A stretch of 64,000 bases of DNA from Rothia terrae (GCF_012396615.1 NZ_JAAXPV010000003.1:1-64000); one strand, 5' to 3'. Numbered from the stretch's first letter, positions 38,194 through 47,077 are shown. Numbers and translations are program-made. Notes: generated by a model not told the origin, from the sequence alone.

Positions 38194-39570
38194 CTACTGC
38201 TTATGCACTCGCACCAGGTGTTCGTTGGTGAATTCTCGTAGGGCCCAGCGTTCGTTCTCGCGTCCAAAACCTGAGCGGTTGATGCCACCGAACGGGAATG
38301 CTGGTTCTGACTCCATGTGCTTGTTGACGAAGGTCATGCCGGCCTCGATGCGCTCAGCAAACAGGCGTCCGCGCTCCAAATCTTCGGTCCAGACAGACGC
38401 CATGAGACCGAACTCTGTGGCGTTCGCGATGCGCAAGGCGTCCTCTTCATCCTTAGCCTTGAAGACGTTGACGACGGGGCCGAAGATTTCCTCCTGCCCA
38501 GCCTCAGACTCAACATCCACGTCGGTCAGGAGCGCCGGTGACATGAACCAGCCGGGACGGTCCAGCTTCTCACCGCCGGTCACCAAGGTCGCGCCGTTAG
38601 CAACCGCGTCCTGAATCTGCTTGAGAACATCATCGCGAGCTGATTCTGATGACATGGGACCCATGTCGGTGTTGGGGTCGTCGTAATTACCGACGGTCAC
38701 GTTTTCTACGGCTTCCTTGGCGGCTGCCACAAAGTCGTCGTAGTACTCCTCAAGCACAATGATGCGCTTGGGTGAGGTGCAGACCTGACCGGCGTTGGTG
38801 GTGCGGTAGGTCACTGCCTGCTGCGCTAACTTCTTGACATCCGAGGTGTCGAGAACCACGAACGGATCATTGCCGCCGAGTTCCAACACTTGACGCTTGA
38901 GATTTTCACCCGCGATGGACGCGATGGATGCGCCCGCACCCTCAGAGCCGGTGAGCGAGACACCCTTAACGCGGAAGTCCTTAAGAATCTTCTCGGTGTC
39001 TTTGCTGTCCATGTAGATGTTGGTGTATACACCGCGCGGCAGGCCGGCCTCTTCGAGGAGTTCCTGGAACTTCTGTGATGAGACGGGGCAGATGGATGCC
39101 TGCTTCATCAAGATGGTGTTGCCGACCATCAGATTAGGTAGGACAAAGCGCGCGATTTGGTTATAGGGAAAGTTCCATGGCATAACACCCAGCAGAACGC
39201 CCAGAGGCTGGTGAACAACATAGGTGCGCTCAGCACCAGATGCCTCTAGTTCGGTGGGCGCAAGGTGAATGGGCGCCTTGTCAGCGAACCAGCGGGCGGT
39301 GCGGGCAACCTTTTCAAGCTCCGACTTACCTTGTGCTAAGGGCTTGCCCATTTCGCGTCCGATAATGTCTGCGAGCTCATCTGCGTTCTCGTCAACGAGG
39401 TCAGCAAAAGTGCGCAGAACCTTGCCGCGCTGACCGATGGGAGTTGCTTTCCACAGGGTGAAAGCCTCATCAGCAGCGTCGATGATGGCGGGAAGCTGCT
39501 CGGGAGTGAGCGTCTCAAAAGTCTGCTCAACTTCGCCCGTGTTTGCGTTGGTTAGTGCGTATTTACTCAT
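38194..39570 (-). CDS. NAD(P)-dependent succinate-semialdehyde dehydrogenase type
   Basis: A 458-residue aldehyde dehydrogenase. The nucleotide-site MPWNFPYNQIAR, the Glu in LELGGNDPF and the catalytic Cys in NAGQVCTSPKR are in place. The sequence style and length fit the GabD/Sad group (SSA to succinate), but substrate cannot be proven. AT-rich spacer upstream; a monocistronic unit. Confidence 0.88.
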   Translation of the reverse strand: MSKYALTNANTGEVEQTFETLTPEQLPAIIDAADEAFTLWKATPIGQRGKVLRTFADLVDENADELADIIGREMGKPLAQGKSELEKVARTARWFADKAPIHLAPTELEASGAERTYVVHQPLGVLLGVMPWNFPYNQIARFVLPNLMVGNTILMKQASICPVSSQKFQELLEEAGLPRGVYTNIYMDSKDTEKILKDFRVKGVSLTGSEGAGASIASIAGENLKRQVLELGGNDPFVVLDTSDVKKLAQQAVTYRTTNAGQVCTSPKRIIVLEEYYDDFVAAAKEAVENVTVGNYDDPNTDMGPMSSESARDDVLKQIQDAVANGATLVTGGEKLDRPGWFMSPALLTDVDVESEAGQEEIFGPVVNVFKAKDEEDALRIANATEFGLMASVWTEDLERGRLFAERIEAGMTFVNKHMESEPAFPFGGINRSGFGRENERWALREFTNEHLVRVHKQ

Positions 39571-39653
39571 AATGTTAAGCGAATCATCTTTCGTGGATGA
39601 GAGCTAGAGGTTTGTCGTACAGCGAAACATGGGCTGGTTCTTCTGCCACCTCA

Positions 39654-39712
39654 ACTTTCCGTGGATTTACGCTGTAATTTGCGCGTTTTTACAGCGTGAA
39701 TCCACGGAAAGT
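39654..39712. repeat. long inverted repeat
   Basis: Arms of 24 bp (39654-39677, 39689-39712) with one mismatch, upstream of the aldehyde dehydrogenase start. The only member of the long-repeat family here that is not clearly at a gene 3' end, unless it ends an unrecognised transcript. Confidence 0.6.
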
Positions 39713-39960
39713 GCGAAATAGTGTTTTGATGCGGTGCATCCACCTCACAAAAAGGGGCGCTTCATGCCTCTGCTGAGTGCGCTTAAGACCGCATAAAATG
39801 ACATTTAGTAAGCCTAATAAACTAATTATTTTTACTCAGCAAGCTGTCAAAAGAGGCTTCTGACTAGGAGTTAAACCTTTTTAGGTTACTAGAAGTATGC
39901 TTAGTGAAAAGAAGTTTAGAAATTTTCATTTTCCAGCTGATTCTGCCTTTACAAGGCAAT

Positions 39961-40207
39961 ATTCTGCTCTAGAATAAAAAAGGCTCTTACGGAGCTAGCG
40001 TGTAAGAGTCTTCAGCTACTAGAGACGGTCTTCCCTAAACGTTTCTAGAGGATGCTGGAACGGGACTTCTTTGCTCCCTCATTATTGCTTTCCCCCTACA
40101 CAATGAGGTCGAGCGTCCCTGTGGTGTCTCAGCCAGTGCGCTTTAATTCATCTGGCTGAGGCACCCCTTCTAACCGTAGAAACTTGCAAAGTAAACGCTA
40201 AGTTTCT
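39961..40207 (+). ncRNA. candidate structured RNA: chain of six hairpins
   Basis: Successive stems: ATTCT/AGAAT (39961-39975); GGCTCTTAC with GTAAGAGTC (39982-39990, 40002-40010); CTAGAGACG with CGTTTCTAG (40019-40027, 40040-40048); GCTC-CTCATT with AATGAG-GAGC (40073-40083, 40102-40114); 13 bp (40124-40136, 40152-40164); AGAAACTT with AAGTTTCT (40178-40185, 40200-40207). The three single mismatches are all G-U pairs if the + strand is transcribed, but would be C-A on the other strand. It matches no RNA family I recognise (not tmRNA, SRP, RNase P, T-box or ydaO). Confidence 0.45.
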
Positions 40208-40450
40208 CACTGGTAATAAACGATTGTAGGCTAAGAAGTAGTTTATGGCTAGTGTGTTTGCGGTTTTCCCTATCACATTTCTTCATGATGCGAGGATTAA
40301 GCGGACTCTCCTGTGGAGTGCATAGGGTATGGTGTATGAAAAACTACTGGTCAGCCCTAATCTTTTGCCCTCATGCCCTCATCTGCGGTCTTTCCGCATA
40401 CTTAGATAATTTGGGTATCTTTTCTTCATGTTCCCTCCTGAAAGCAGGAG

Positions 40451-40645
40451 ATGACGACCGATTTTAATTCCACTCAGATTTACACCGCTGTTCGTGAGCT
40501 CATTGCCCCGCTGGATGATGACCGCGCGCTCGCCGATGATCTTGCTAGCGCGATTGAACTTGTAGCGGGCGGCGCTATAGCAACCGTTGTTCAGGACGCG
40601 GTTGAGGCAGGTCTTGCAGGTAAAGAAGGTTCATATGTCATCTAA
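40451..40645 (+). CDS. small hypothetical protein upstream of OpuC-type operon
   Basis: A 64-residue acidic protein rich in Asp, Ala and Glu, with codon use like the neighbours. Family not recognised. AGGAG lies directly against the ATG, too close for normal initiation. However, an eight-codon ORF (ATG at 40428) ends at a TGA overlapping this ATG as ATGA, so coupled re-initiation is possible. It precedes the osmoprotectant ATPase by about 60 bases and may belong to the same transcript. Could be a fragment. Confidence 0.5.
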   Translation: MTTDFNSTQIYTAVRELIAPLDDDRALADDLASAIELVAGGAIATVVQDAVEAGLAGKEGSYVI

Positions 40646-40707
40646 ACAGTGATGCCTTCGACACAACCGACAAGTTTGCTTATAAAGTTTTGAATAACCT
40701 AACTCCT

Positions 40708-41787
40708 GTGAAAGATACTGATGTGCTAGATTCCCCTAACGCTATTGAATTCAAGTCAGTCACCAAAAAATACGGTGATGTTGTGGCTGTCGATAACCTC
40801 AACCTGAGCATCCCCCGCGGCAAAATCACCGTATTCGTGGGACCCTCTGGTTGCGGCAAAACCACCTCTTTGCGAATGATTAACCGCATGGTTGAGCACA
40901 CCAGTGGTGAGATCCTGGTCAACGGTGAACCCAATACCGCGCAAGAACCCCACAAACTGCGTCGCTCCATGGGCTATGTGCTTCAGCAGGCTGGTCTGAT
41001 GCCGCATCGTACTATCGTGGACAACATCGCAACCGTGCCTCGCCTCAACGGCACAAGCGCTAAATCAGCGCGCACCGAGGCACTTCAGCTCATGGAAACC
41101 GTCGGCCTCGACACCTCACTGGCAAAGCGCTACCCCGCGCAGCTCTCCGGCGGTCAGGCGCAGCGCGTAGGTGTGGCTCGTGCGCTCGCATCCAACTCAT
41201 CGATCTTGCTCATGGACGAGCCCTTCTCAGCTGTTGACCCCGTTGTCCGTCAGGACTTGCAGAAAGAACTTTTGCGCCTGCAATCAGAGCTTCAGCGCAC
41301 CATTATCTTCGTGACGCACGATATCGATGAGGCTGTTCTGCTCGGTGACTACGTTGCTGTTTTCGCAGTGGGAGGACGCCTCGCTCAGTTTGGCACCCCC
41401 GAAGAAATTCTGCGTGAACCTGCTGATGACTTTGTGGCATCGTTTGTAGGACGCGACCGCGGTATGCGCCGCTTGACGTTCGCGGGCGCATCCGACGTAA
41501 AAATTCACCCGCTGACGAGCCAGCACACTCCGTGGCAACAGTGGGAACTCAAGGTAGAAGACGGCAAACCCGCCGGTTGGATCATTGATGGACGCACCAT
41601 TCCCGGTGGCTCACTCTTTGTCGAGGGCGGCACTTTGCGTGATGCGCTGGACTCGGTGCTGTCATCGCCGTCGGGTGTTGGTGTGGCGGTTGATCGTAAC
41701 GGTAAGGTGCTGGGCTTACTGAAGTCCGAGGACGTTCTTGCCGCCACTGAAGCTGAGCGTCACCGTCGTTACGGGGTGAACGCGTGA
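40708..41787 (+). CDS. opuCA: osmoprotectant ABC transporter ATPase (OpuCA/ProV type)
   Basis: About 360 residues. Walker A is GPSGCGKT, the signature is LSGGQAQRVGVARAL, Walker B is ILLMDEPFSAVD, and the H-loop is VTHDIDEA. Past residue about 240 the C-terminal part is long enough for a CBS-like regulatory region. It energises uptake of glycine betaine, choline or carnitine. The start is uncertain: GTG at 40708, GTG at 40720 or TTG at 40690, none with a clear ribosome site. Its stop overlaps the next gene by four bases (GTGA). Confidence 0.88.
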   Translation: MKDTDVLDSPNAIEFKSVTKKYGDVVAVDNLNLSIPRGKITVFVGPSGCGKTTSLRMINRMVEHTSGEILVNGEPNTAQEPHKLRRSMGYVLQQAGLMPHRTIVDNIATVPRLNGTSAKSARTEALQLMETVGLDTSLAKRYPAQLSGGQAQRVGVARALASNSSILLMDEPFSAVDPVVRQDLQKELLRLQSELQRTIIFVTHDIDEAVLLGDYVAVFAVGGRLAQFGTPEEILREPADDFVASFVGRDRGMRRLTFAGASDVKIHPLTSQHTPWQQWELKVEDGKPAGWIIDGRTIPGGSLFVEGGTLRDALDSVLSSPSGVGVAVDRNGKVLGLLKSEDVLAATEAERHRRYGVNA

Positions 41788-42458
41788 ACTGGCTGATGAA
41801 TAACCTGCCCTATGTGGGGCAGTTGAGCGCGCTGCACCTGTTGCAGTCGATTATTCCGGTAATTGCCGGAACGCTCATTTCAATTCCGATAGCTCGGTTG
41901 GCGGTAGGACGCCGCCGCGATGGACGTTCAACCGCCGGTCACACTGCGGGGTCAGCGTTTAAGCGTGGGGCGGTTGTGAACACTGCCGCGCTGCTGTATA
42001 CCATTCCGTCGCTGGCGCTCTTTGTGCTGATGCCGCTGGTGCTTGGTACCTCGATCACCTCACCGTTGAACGTCTACGTGGCACTCACTATTTACGTGGT
42101 TGCCATGATGGTGCGCTCCGCCGTGGATGCCTTTGAGTCCGTCTCACCGGTCACCCTGGAGTCAGCAACGGCTATGGGTTATAAACCTGTGCGTCGTTTC
42201 TGGGCAGTGGAACTTCCCCTCGCGGTGCCCGTTATGCTGGCGGGTCTGCGCGTGGCTCTCGTTTCGAACATCTCAATGGTGTCGGTGGGTGCAGTGATTG
42301 GTATTCAATCCCTCGGTACGCTTTTTACGGACGGTCTGCGCCGCAACCTACCTGCTGAAATCATCGTCGGTATTGTGGGCACCGTCGTCCTTGCTCTTAT
42401 TCTTGACCGCCTGCTTGCGCTCATCGGCGCGTGGCTCACCCGCTGGAGGAAAGCATGA
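41784..42458 (+). CDS. opuCB: osmoprotectant ABC transporter permease
   Basis: A 224-residue permease with about five to six helices; the EAA-type loop reads ESATAMGYKPVRRFWAVELPLA. GTG start overlapping the ATPase stop; its own TGA overlaps the next ATG (ATGA). Confidence 0.9.
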   Translation: MNWLMNNLPYVGQLSALHLLQSIIPVIAGTLISIPIARLAVGRRRDGRSTAGHTAGSAFKRGAVVNTAALLYTIPSLALFVLMPLVLGTSITSPLNVYVALTIYVVAMMVRSAVDAFESVSPVTLESATAMGYKPVRRFWAVELPLAVPVMLAGLRVALVSNISMVSVGAVIGIQSLGTLFTDGLRRNLPAEIIVGIVGTVVLALILDRLLALIGAWLTRWRKA

Positions 42459-43114
42459 ATATCTTCGATAAGACGTGGGCTTGGTTTACTGCTGACGGCG
42501 CGTGGACGGGCGCCGGTGGTATCTTCCAGCGCGTGGCTGAGCATCTTGGCTACTCGGCTCTTATTTTGCTAATCGCGGCTGTGATTGCTGTGCCGATCGG
42601 TTTGATGGTGGGGCATACCGGACGCGGTGAAAACGTGGTGGTCGCTATCACCGGTGCCTTACGCGCTTTGCCGACTCTCGGTTTGCTGACTCTCTTCGCA
42701 TTGTGGCTCGGGCTGGGGCTGGTGGCCCCGATTGCCGCTCTGGTGATCCTCGCAATTGCGCCGCTTCTGGCAGGCGTCTACTCGGGTATCGCCGCCGTCG
42801 ATAAGGTGACGGTAGATGCTGCTCGTGCCCAGGGCATGACTGAAAGCCAGATTCTGCGCAAGGTTGAGTTGCCGCTGGCGCTTCCGCTGATTTTCGGTGG
42901 CATCCGCAATGCTGCACTGCAGGTTATCGCAACCGTCACCGTGGTCGCCTACATCAACCTAGGTGGTCTTGGCCGCTACCTCATTGACGGTCTTGCTGTG
43001 CGTGATTACCCGCGCATGGTTGCCGCCGTTGTTCTCGTTGCTCTTCTTGCGCTCATTGTGGACGCACTTCTTGCTTTGCTTCAGCGCGCACTTACCCCGC
43101 GCGGAACCCGATAG
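42455..43114 (+). CDS. opuCD: osmoprotectant ABC transporter permease
   Basis: A 219-residue permease partner. The EAA loop reads DAARAQGMTESQILRKVELPLA. ATG 42455 has an excellent GGAGGAAAGC ribosome site; the open frame extends eight codons upstream. Together with the previous permease it forms the channel. Confidence 0.9.
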   Translation: MNIFDKTWAWFTADGAWTGAGGIFQRVAEHLGYSALILLIAAVIAVPIGLMVGHTGRGENVVVAITGALRALPTLGLLTLFALWLGLGLVAPIAALVILAIAPLLAGVYSGIAAVDKVTVDAARAQGMTESQILRKVELPLALPLIFGGIRNAALQVIATVTVVAYINLGGLGRYLIDGLAVRDYPRMVAAVVLVALLALIVDALLALLQRALTPRGTR

Positions 43115-43123
43115 GACTTACCC

Positions 43124-44047
43124 ATGAACACTATGAATCGTCGTCAACTTTTTACTTTGGCAGGGCTAGGCACGGGCGTGCTTGCGCTGAGCGGATGCGG
43201 TCTCTCCGGCGAAACAGCTTTTGGTAGCGGGGGAGTGAGTGACACCGTGACTGTCGGTTCGGCTGACTTCACGGAGTCGCAGATTATCGCTGAAATTTAC
43301 GCGGCTGCTTTGAAGAAGCGCGGTATTAATGCTGAAACTGTTCCCGCTATTGGTGCGCGTGAGGCGTACATCGGTGCGCTCCAAGAAGGAACGGTAGGCG
43401 TTGTGCCTGATTACAGCGGTAACTTGCTACTCTACTTTGATGCGCAGACCAAGGCGCAGGCTCCCGAAGAGATTATGAAAGCTCTTCCTTCTGCTCTTTC
43501 CGATCAGCTTTCGGTGCTTGATCCTTCTCCCGCTGAGAATAAGGATTCGCTGGTGGTCACCGCGGAAGTGGCACAGAAGTTCGGGCTGAAGTCTATTGCA
43601 GACCTCGCCGTGCATAACTCTGAGATAACTCTCGGTGGTCCTCCTGAATTTGCCGAGCGTTCGTACGGTTTGCCAGGGCTGAAAAAGAACTACGGTTTTG
43701 TGCCGGCTAAGTTCTCACCGATTAACGACGGCGGCGGCCCGCTAACTGTGCAGGCGCTCATCGACGATCAGGTACAGACGGCAGATCTTTTCTCCACCGA
43801 TCCTGCGATTGTGAAGAATAACTTTGTGGTGCTGGAGGACCCGAAGAATAACTTCTTGGCTCAGCAGGTTGTTCCCGTGGTGAATGCCAAGCAGGTTTCG
43901 GTGGCTGCTGCCGATGTACTGAATGAGGTGTCTGCCTTGCTGAAGACCGAGGATCTCATCGCTTTGAACGACAGGGTTTCAGGCGAGGAAAAGACTAATC
44001 CGGCTACCGCTGCCAAGGATTGGGTGGATCAGAAGTTAGTAGCCTAG
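43124..44047 (+). CDS. opuCC: glycine betaine/choline-binding lipoprotein
   Basis: A 307-residue OpuAC/ProX-type binding lipoprotein. The leader has NRRQLFTLAGLG (Tat-like) and a lipobox LSGC. The mature domain starts VTVGSADFTESQIIAEIYAAALKK, a hallmark of the OpuCC/OsmF group. The last gene of the operon. Its stop is only three bases from the convergent TetR gene stop, with no terminator between them. Confidence 0.9.
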   Translation: MNTMNRRQLFTLAGLGTGVLALSGCGLSGETAFGSGGVSDTVTVGSADFTESQIIAEIYAAALKKRGINAETVPAIGAREAYIGALQEGTVGVVPDYSGNLLLYFDAQTKAQAPEEIMKALPSALSDQLSVLDPSPAENKDSLVVTAEVAQKFGLKSIADLAVHNSEITLGGPPEFAERSYGLPGLKKNYGFVPAKFSPINDGGGPLTVQALIDDQVQTADLFSTDPAIVKNNFVVLEDPKNNFLAQQVVPVVNAKQVSVAAADVLNEVSALLKTEDLIALNDRVSGEEKTNPATAAKDWVDQKLVA

Positions 44048-44050
44048 CAA

Positions 44051-44638
44051 TCAGTCCATTGGCTTTACGTTCTGAATAGTTAGGGCGTAAGCGTATAAAC
44101 GATTTGCTGTATCTTGGGCTGAGGATTTTCCATTTTCTTGGGTGATTTGTTCAGCGAGAGAGGCCATGACGCCGCCGGTGATAAAGGTGAGTTTTTCTTT
44201 TTCATCGGTCTTGAGTTCTTCATATTTTTCTGCAAAAAGAAAAGAAGCAAGTTTTCTCTTAAGCCACTGCCTCAGTTCATTCCGAGTGCGGTTGAGCTGG
44301 CTTGTATTGCTGAGAACTTCACTGTAGAAATTATGAGATTTTTCAATGTATTCAATCAGTAAGGTCAAAGCCTCTCTCAGACCTTCACTAAAAGCTGGAG
44401 CGTCTTCTTGGTTCATGCGCCGGCTCAGCATATCAATAACGAGAGCCCCATAGGCCGCATCAACATCTGCAAAGTGCTGATAGAAAGTGGGTCGGGAGAC
44501 TCCGGCTTTTTTGCATAGCTGGGATACAGAAATCTTGTCGGGAGGTTCTGTTTGAATGAGTTCTGAAAGCGCTTCTCTCAGGAGAGAGCGAGTCTGAAGT
44601 ACGCGGGGATCTTCTGAGATCTCAGGGCTTTGGGTCAT
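44051..44638 (-). CDS. TetR-family transcriptional regulator
   Basis: A 195-residue repressor. The N-terminal helix-turn-helix (about residues 30-60) reads KISVSQLCKKAGVSRPTFYQHFAD. The helical C-terminal domain (from about 65) would bind a ligand and dimerise. It diverges from two membrane-protein genes, with a double palindrome filling the 71-bp gap, so it almost certainly represses itself and them. The inducer is unknown. Confidence 0.9.
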   Translation of the reverse strand: MTQSPEISEDPRVLQTRSLLREALSELIQTEPPDKISVSQLCKKAGVSRPTFYQHFADVDAAYGALVIDMLSRRMNQEDAPAFSEGLREALTLLIEYIEKSHNFYSEVLSNTSQLNRTRNELRQWLKRKLASFLFAEKYEELKTDEKEKLTFITGGVMASLAEQITQENGKSSAQDTANRLYAYALTIQNVKPMD

Positions 44639-44660
44639 ATGAGCAGTATAACAATGAAGA

Positions 44661-44707
44661 AATGTACTTTACACCTGTAAATTTACTTTACAGGTGTAAA
44701 GTACATT
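44661..44707. promoter_or_regulatory. double palindromic TetR operator
   Basis: The 47-bp site has perfect 21-bp arms around TTTAC. Within it lie two 14-bp palindromes, TTTACACCTGTAAA (44668-44681) and TTTACAGGTGTAAA (44687-44700), with centres 19 bp apart. It ends two bases before the ATG of the membrane protein. Confidence 0.85.
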
Positions 44708-44709
44708 TT

Positions 44710-45888
44710 ATGAACGCGCAAAATTCTTCTGTACCTCCGAAAAAAATTGAACCAAAATTACTGATTGTCATGATGCTGTTCCCACTTTTCATGGCTATCG
44801 CTTACCCTCTCTCCTTTATGGGTGCTTTTCACAATCCGGCACCGCATCAGATGCCGGTGGCAATTATCCAAACTACGGATAACGCCCAACAAATAGCTCA
44901 AGGATTAGAGGCAGAAGCTGAGGACGCAGTGGAGGTCTCTACCGTTCAAGACGTAGAGACAGCTCAAGAAAAGGTTCTGCGCCTCGAAGAACGCGCTGCC
45001 TACGATCCTGCTACGGGAGATTTATACGTCGCCTCGGCTGGTGGGCCGCTCGCCACAAATGCTGCTCAAAGTATTTTTAGTGAGGTTGCGAAGCAATCTC
45101 ATACCGAACTTCATGTACAAAATCTAAAGAAACCTGCGGAGAGCGATTCTCTGGGTACTGCCTATATGTATGGGGTCATGGGTGCGATTATTGCGGGTTA
45201 TATCGCTTCTACTATCATCAATGCGCTAGGCAAAAACACTAAGCTGTGGACAAAGCTTGCTATATTGCTTGGATTTGCTGTACTGGCAGGGATTACCGGA
45301 ACGGCCATCCTCTACGGTTTCTATGGCATCTATACGGAACATTTGGTACCCGTAGCGCTTACTTTTGCCGCCGAGTTTTTTGCTGTCTCCCTCTTCCAAC
45401 TAGGGGCAGCAAGCCTTTTAGGTCTCGCCTCCTCTTTGTTGGGAATCGTGCTCTTTGTGATATTGGGTAACCCTGCGCTGGGGGTTGCAATAACTTCAGA
45501 CATGATGCCTGGTTTCTTCAGTTTCTTACACACCTTATTGCCTTCTGGTGCTGCAGGGGATCTCACTAAGCGCACACTATATTTTGATCATGTGGGAATC
45601 GGACCAGACCTTTTGAACCTTGTCCTATGGGCAATTCTGGGTTCCGCAATGCTGTGGATGGGTTCCTTAAAGACTCCTGAAAAAGGCACAGAACTTATTG
45701 ACTACAGCGCAGAGCATCCTTCAGAGAAAGAACCCTTGCTCACTGCCTATGAAGAAGCTTCCGAAGAAAATATGAAAAAAGACTCTGATGGGCATAATCC
45801 CTTGCCAGACACAGTCGAGAGAAGTCGCGAACAGGCCCCTCACACCAACCTCCCAGAGACCGAGAAGGATGAAAATGACCTCCGATAA
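44710..45888 (+). CDS. membrane protein of ABC-2/DUF3533-like type, subunit 1
   Basis: A 392-residue protein. One N-terminal helix (residues about 20-42) is followed by an extracytoplasmic domain of about 120 residues (MPVAIIQTTDNAQ...YDPATGDLYVASA), then about five helices (from about 160) and a charged cytosolic tail. The layout resembles the YhgE/Pip and DUF3533 relatives of ABC-2 permeases, which often sit beside TetR regulators. Paralogue of the next gene. No ATPase is adjacent. ATG 44710 directly follows the operator and has no ribosome site, so the mRNA may be leaderless. Role in export or stress is inferred. Confidence 0.75.
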   Translation: MNAQNSSVPPKKIEPKLLIVMMLFPLFMAIAYPLSFMGAFHNPAPHQMPVAIIQTTDNAQQIAQGLEAEAEDAVEVSTVQDVETAQEKVLRLEERAAYDPATGDLYVASAGGPLATNAAQSIFSEVAKQSHTELHVQNLKKPAESDSLGTAYMYGVMGAIIAGYIASTIINALGKNTKLWTKLAILLGFAVLAGITGTAILYGFYGIYTEHLVPVALTFAAEFFAVSLFQLGAASLLGLASSLLGIVLFVILGNPALGVAITSDMMPGFFSFLHTLLPSGAAGDLTKRTLYFDHVGIGPDLLNLVLWAILGSAMLWMGSLKTPEKGTELIDYSAEHPSEKEPLLTAYEEASEENMKKDSDGHNPLPDTVERSREQAPHTNLPETEKDENDLR

Positions 45889-47077
45889 TAATGATTCTTC
45901 ATATGAGATAAGTAGCCATTCAACTGGTTCACACCGCGCAAATTCTAGGCAAGAACGCATGCGTAAACATACTCAAAATTCTTACCGGTCCTTAGGGGAT
46001 GCACCACCTGCATCCGGGTTGGGAACGCTTTCTAACCCGACTAAACCACCGAGGAAAATTGACCAACGGTTGACCACTAAGAGAATGGTAACCGCCGGTT
46101 TGTTACTGCCCCTCTTCATGCTTATTTTTCTACCGCTTACATTAACTGGCACTCTGGACGATGTTCATCCCCGGCATATGGATGTGGCAATCATCGGATC
46201 AGAAACAGATGTGCAAAAACAAACCGACGACTTAGACCATCAAACCGCGGGTTCGTTTGATGTTCATCGTGTGGATAATGTGGATGATGCTAAAAATCAA
46301 ATCAATGAGCGGCAAGTGCGTGCAGCTTACAATCCTGCTGAAGGAAAGCTCTATCTAGCAGGAGCAAACGGTAAGCAGGTGAATAGCGCTGTAACTCAGC
46401 TCTTTACACCTGTTGCGCAACAATCTCACCAAGAAATGCAAACTGAAGATATCCAACCCGTGCATGAAGAAGATCCTTCTGGGACCAGTGCGGTCTATCT
46501 TGCTTTAGGAGCTATCTTGGGAGGTTTCATGAGCGGTATGATTCTTGGTTTGCTCCCAGTGGACTCAAAACTCCGTCTGATACTTGGTGTTGCTATGCCG
46601 GTAATTATTGCAACTGCTGAAATCATTATTGGCTGGGCAGTGTTCGGCATTTTCGACGGTTCTGCCATGGGAACTTGGGGCATACTTTACTTGCTTAGCT
46701 TCTCCTGCCTTGCCGTGACCCTGGGCGGCATGCTGGCCATAGGTCCTGCAATGCTACCTATCTCAATTTTCTTGACTTCTTTACTGGGCATGGCAACTTC
46801 AGGGGTGACTGCTCCCTTAGATATGGTGCATGCGTTTTACGCAGGAATTCATCCCTGGCTATTCTCTTCACAAGGTATTGAAGCAGTAAAGAACTCCATT
46901 TACTTCCAAGATATGTCCTTCGCTCAGCCCATATGGGTAATGCTGATATGGGCGGTAGTAGGCATTGTGCTGGCAGTATTTGGTACGGTTCGTCAGAAGC
47001 GTCGTCATCTCTTTGCCACGATGAGTGAGATGGAAGAAGCCCAATTTATGATGGCAGTAGGCGCAGTAGCTCCTTAA
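45875..47077 (+). CDS. membrane protein of ABC-2/DUF3533-like type, subunit 2
   Basis: A 400-residue paralogue of the previous protein. It has a long hydrophilic N-terminus (about 60 residues, KIDQRLTTKRMV before the helix), one helix, an extracytoplasmic domain with the matching MDVAIIGSETD and YNPAEGKLYLAGANG, and about five C-terminal helices. It overlaps the previous gene by 14 bases; ATG 45875 follows AGAAGGA at five bases. The two probably form a heteromeric membrane complex under TetR control. Confidence 0.75.
   Translation: MTSDNNDSSYEISSHSTGSHRANSRQERMRKHTQNSYRSLGDAPPASGLGTLSNPTKPPRKIDQRLTTKRMVTAGLLLPLFMLIFLPLTLTGTLDDVHPRHMDVAIIGSETDVQKQTDDLDHQTAGSFDVHRVDNVDDAKNQINERQVRAAYNPAEGKLYLAGANGKQVNSAVTQLFTPVAQQSHQEMQTEDIQPVHEEDPSGTSAVYLALGAILGGFMSGMILGLLPVDSKLRLILGVAMPVIIATAEIIIGWAVFGIFDGSAMGTWGILYLLSFSCLAVTLGGMLAIGPAMLPISIFLTSLLGMATSGVTAPLDMVHAFYAGIHPWLFSSQGIEAVKNSIYFQDMSFAQPIWVMLIWAVVGIVLAVFGTVRQKRRHLFATMSEMEEAQFMMAVGAVAP

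Larger units (their letters stand above)
39571..40450. other. 880-bp AT-richer non-coding region
   Basis: No convincing gene lies between the aldehyde dehydrogenase start and the small ORF at 40451. It holds a long inverted repeat (39654-39712), an imperfect hairpin about 39858-39895, a chain of hairpins (39961-40207, listed separately), and looser structure after that: CCCTAT/ATAGGG spanning about 40268-40330 and TGCGG/CCGCA about 40384-40398. The region is visibly richer in A and T than the flanking genes. Confidence 0.6.

Noticed and set aside
39961-40450. c-di-AMP (ydaO) riboswitch before the osmoprotectant genes
   Set aside because: Location is right, but the conserved ydaO core sequences are not visible.
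40252-40467. 71-codon frame in the non-coding region
   Set aside because: No ribosome site, Cys/Ser/Leu-rich text unlike the neighbours, and it spans predicted hairpins and the start of the small ORF.
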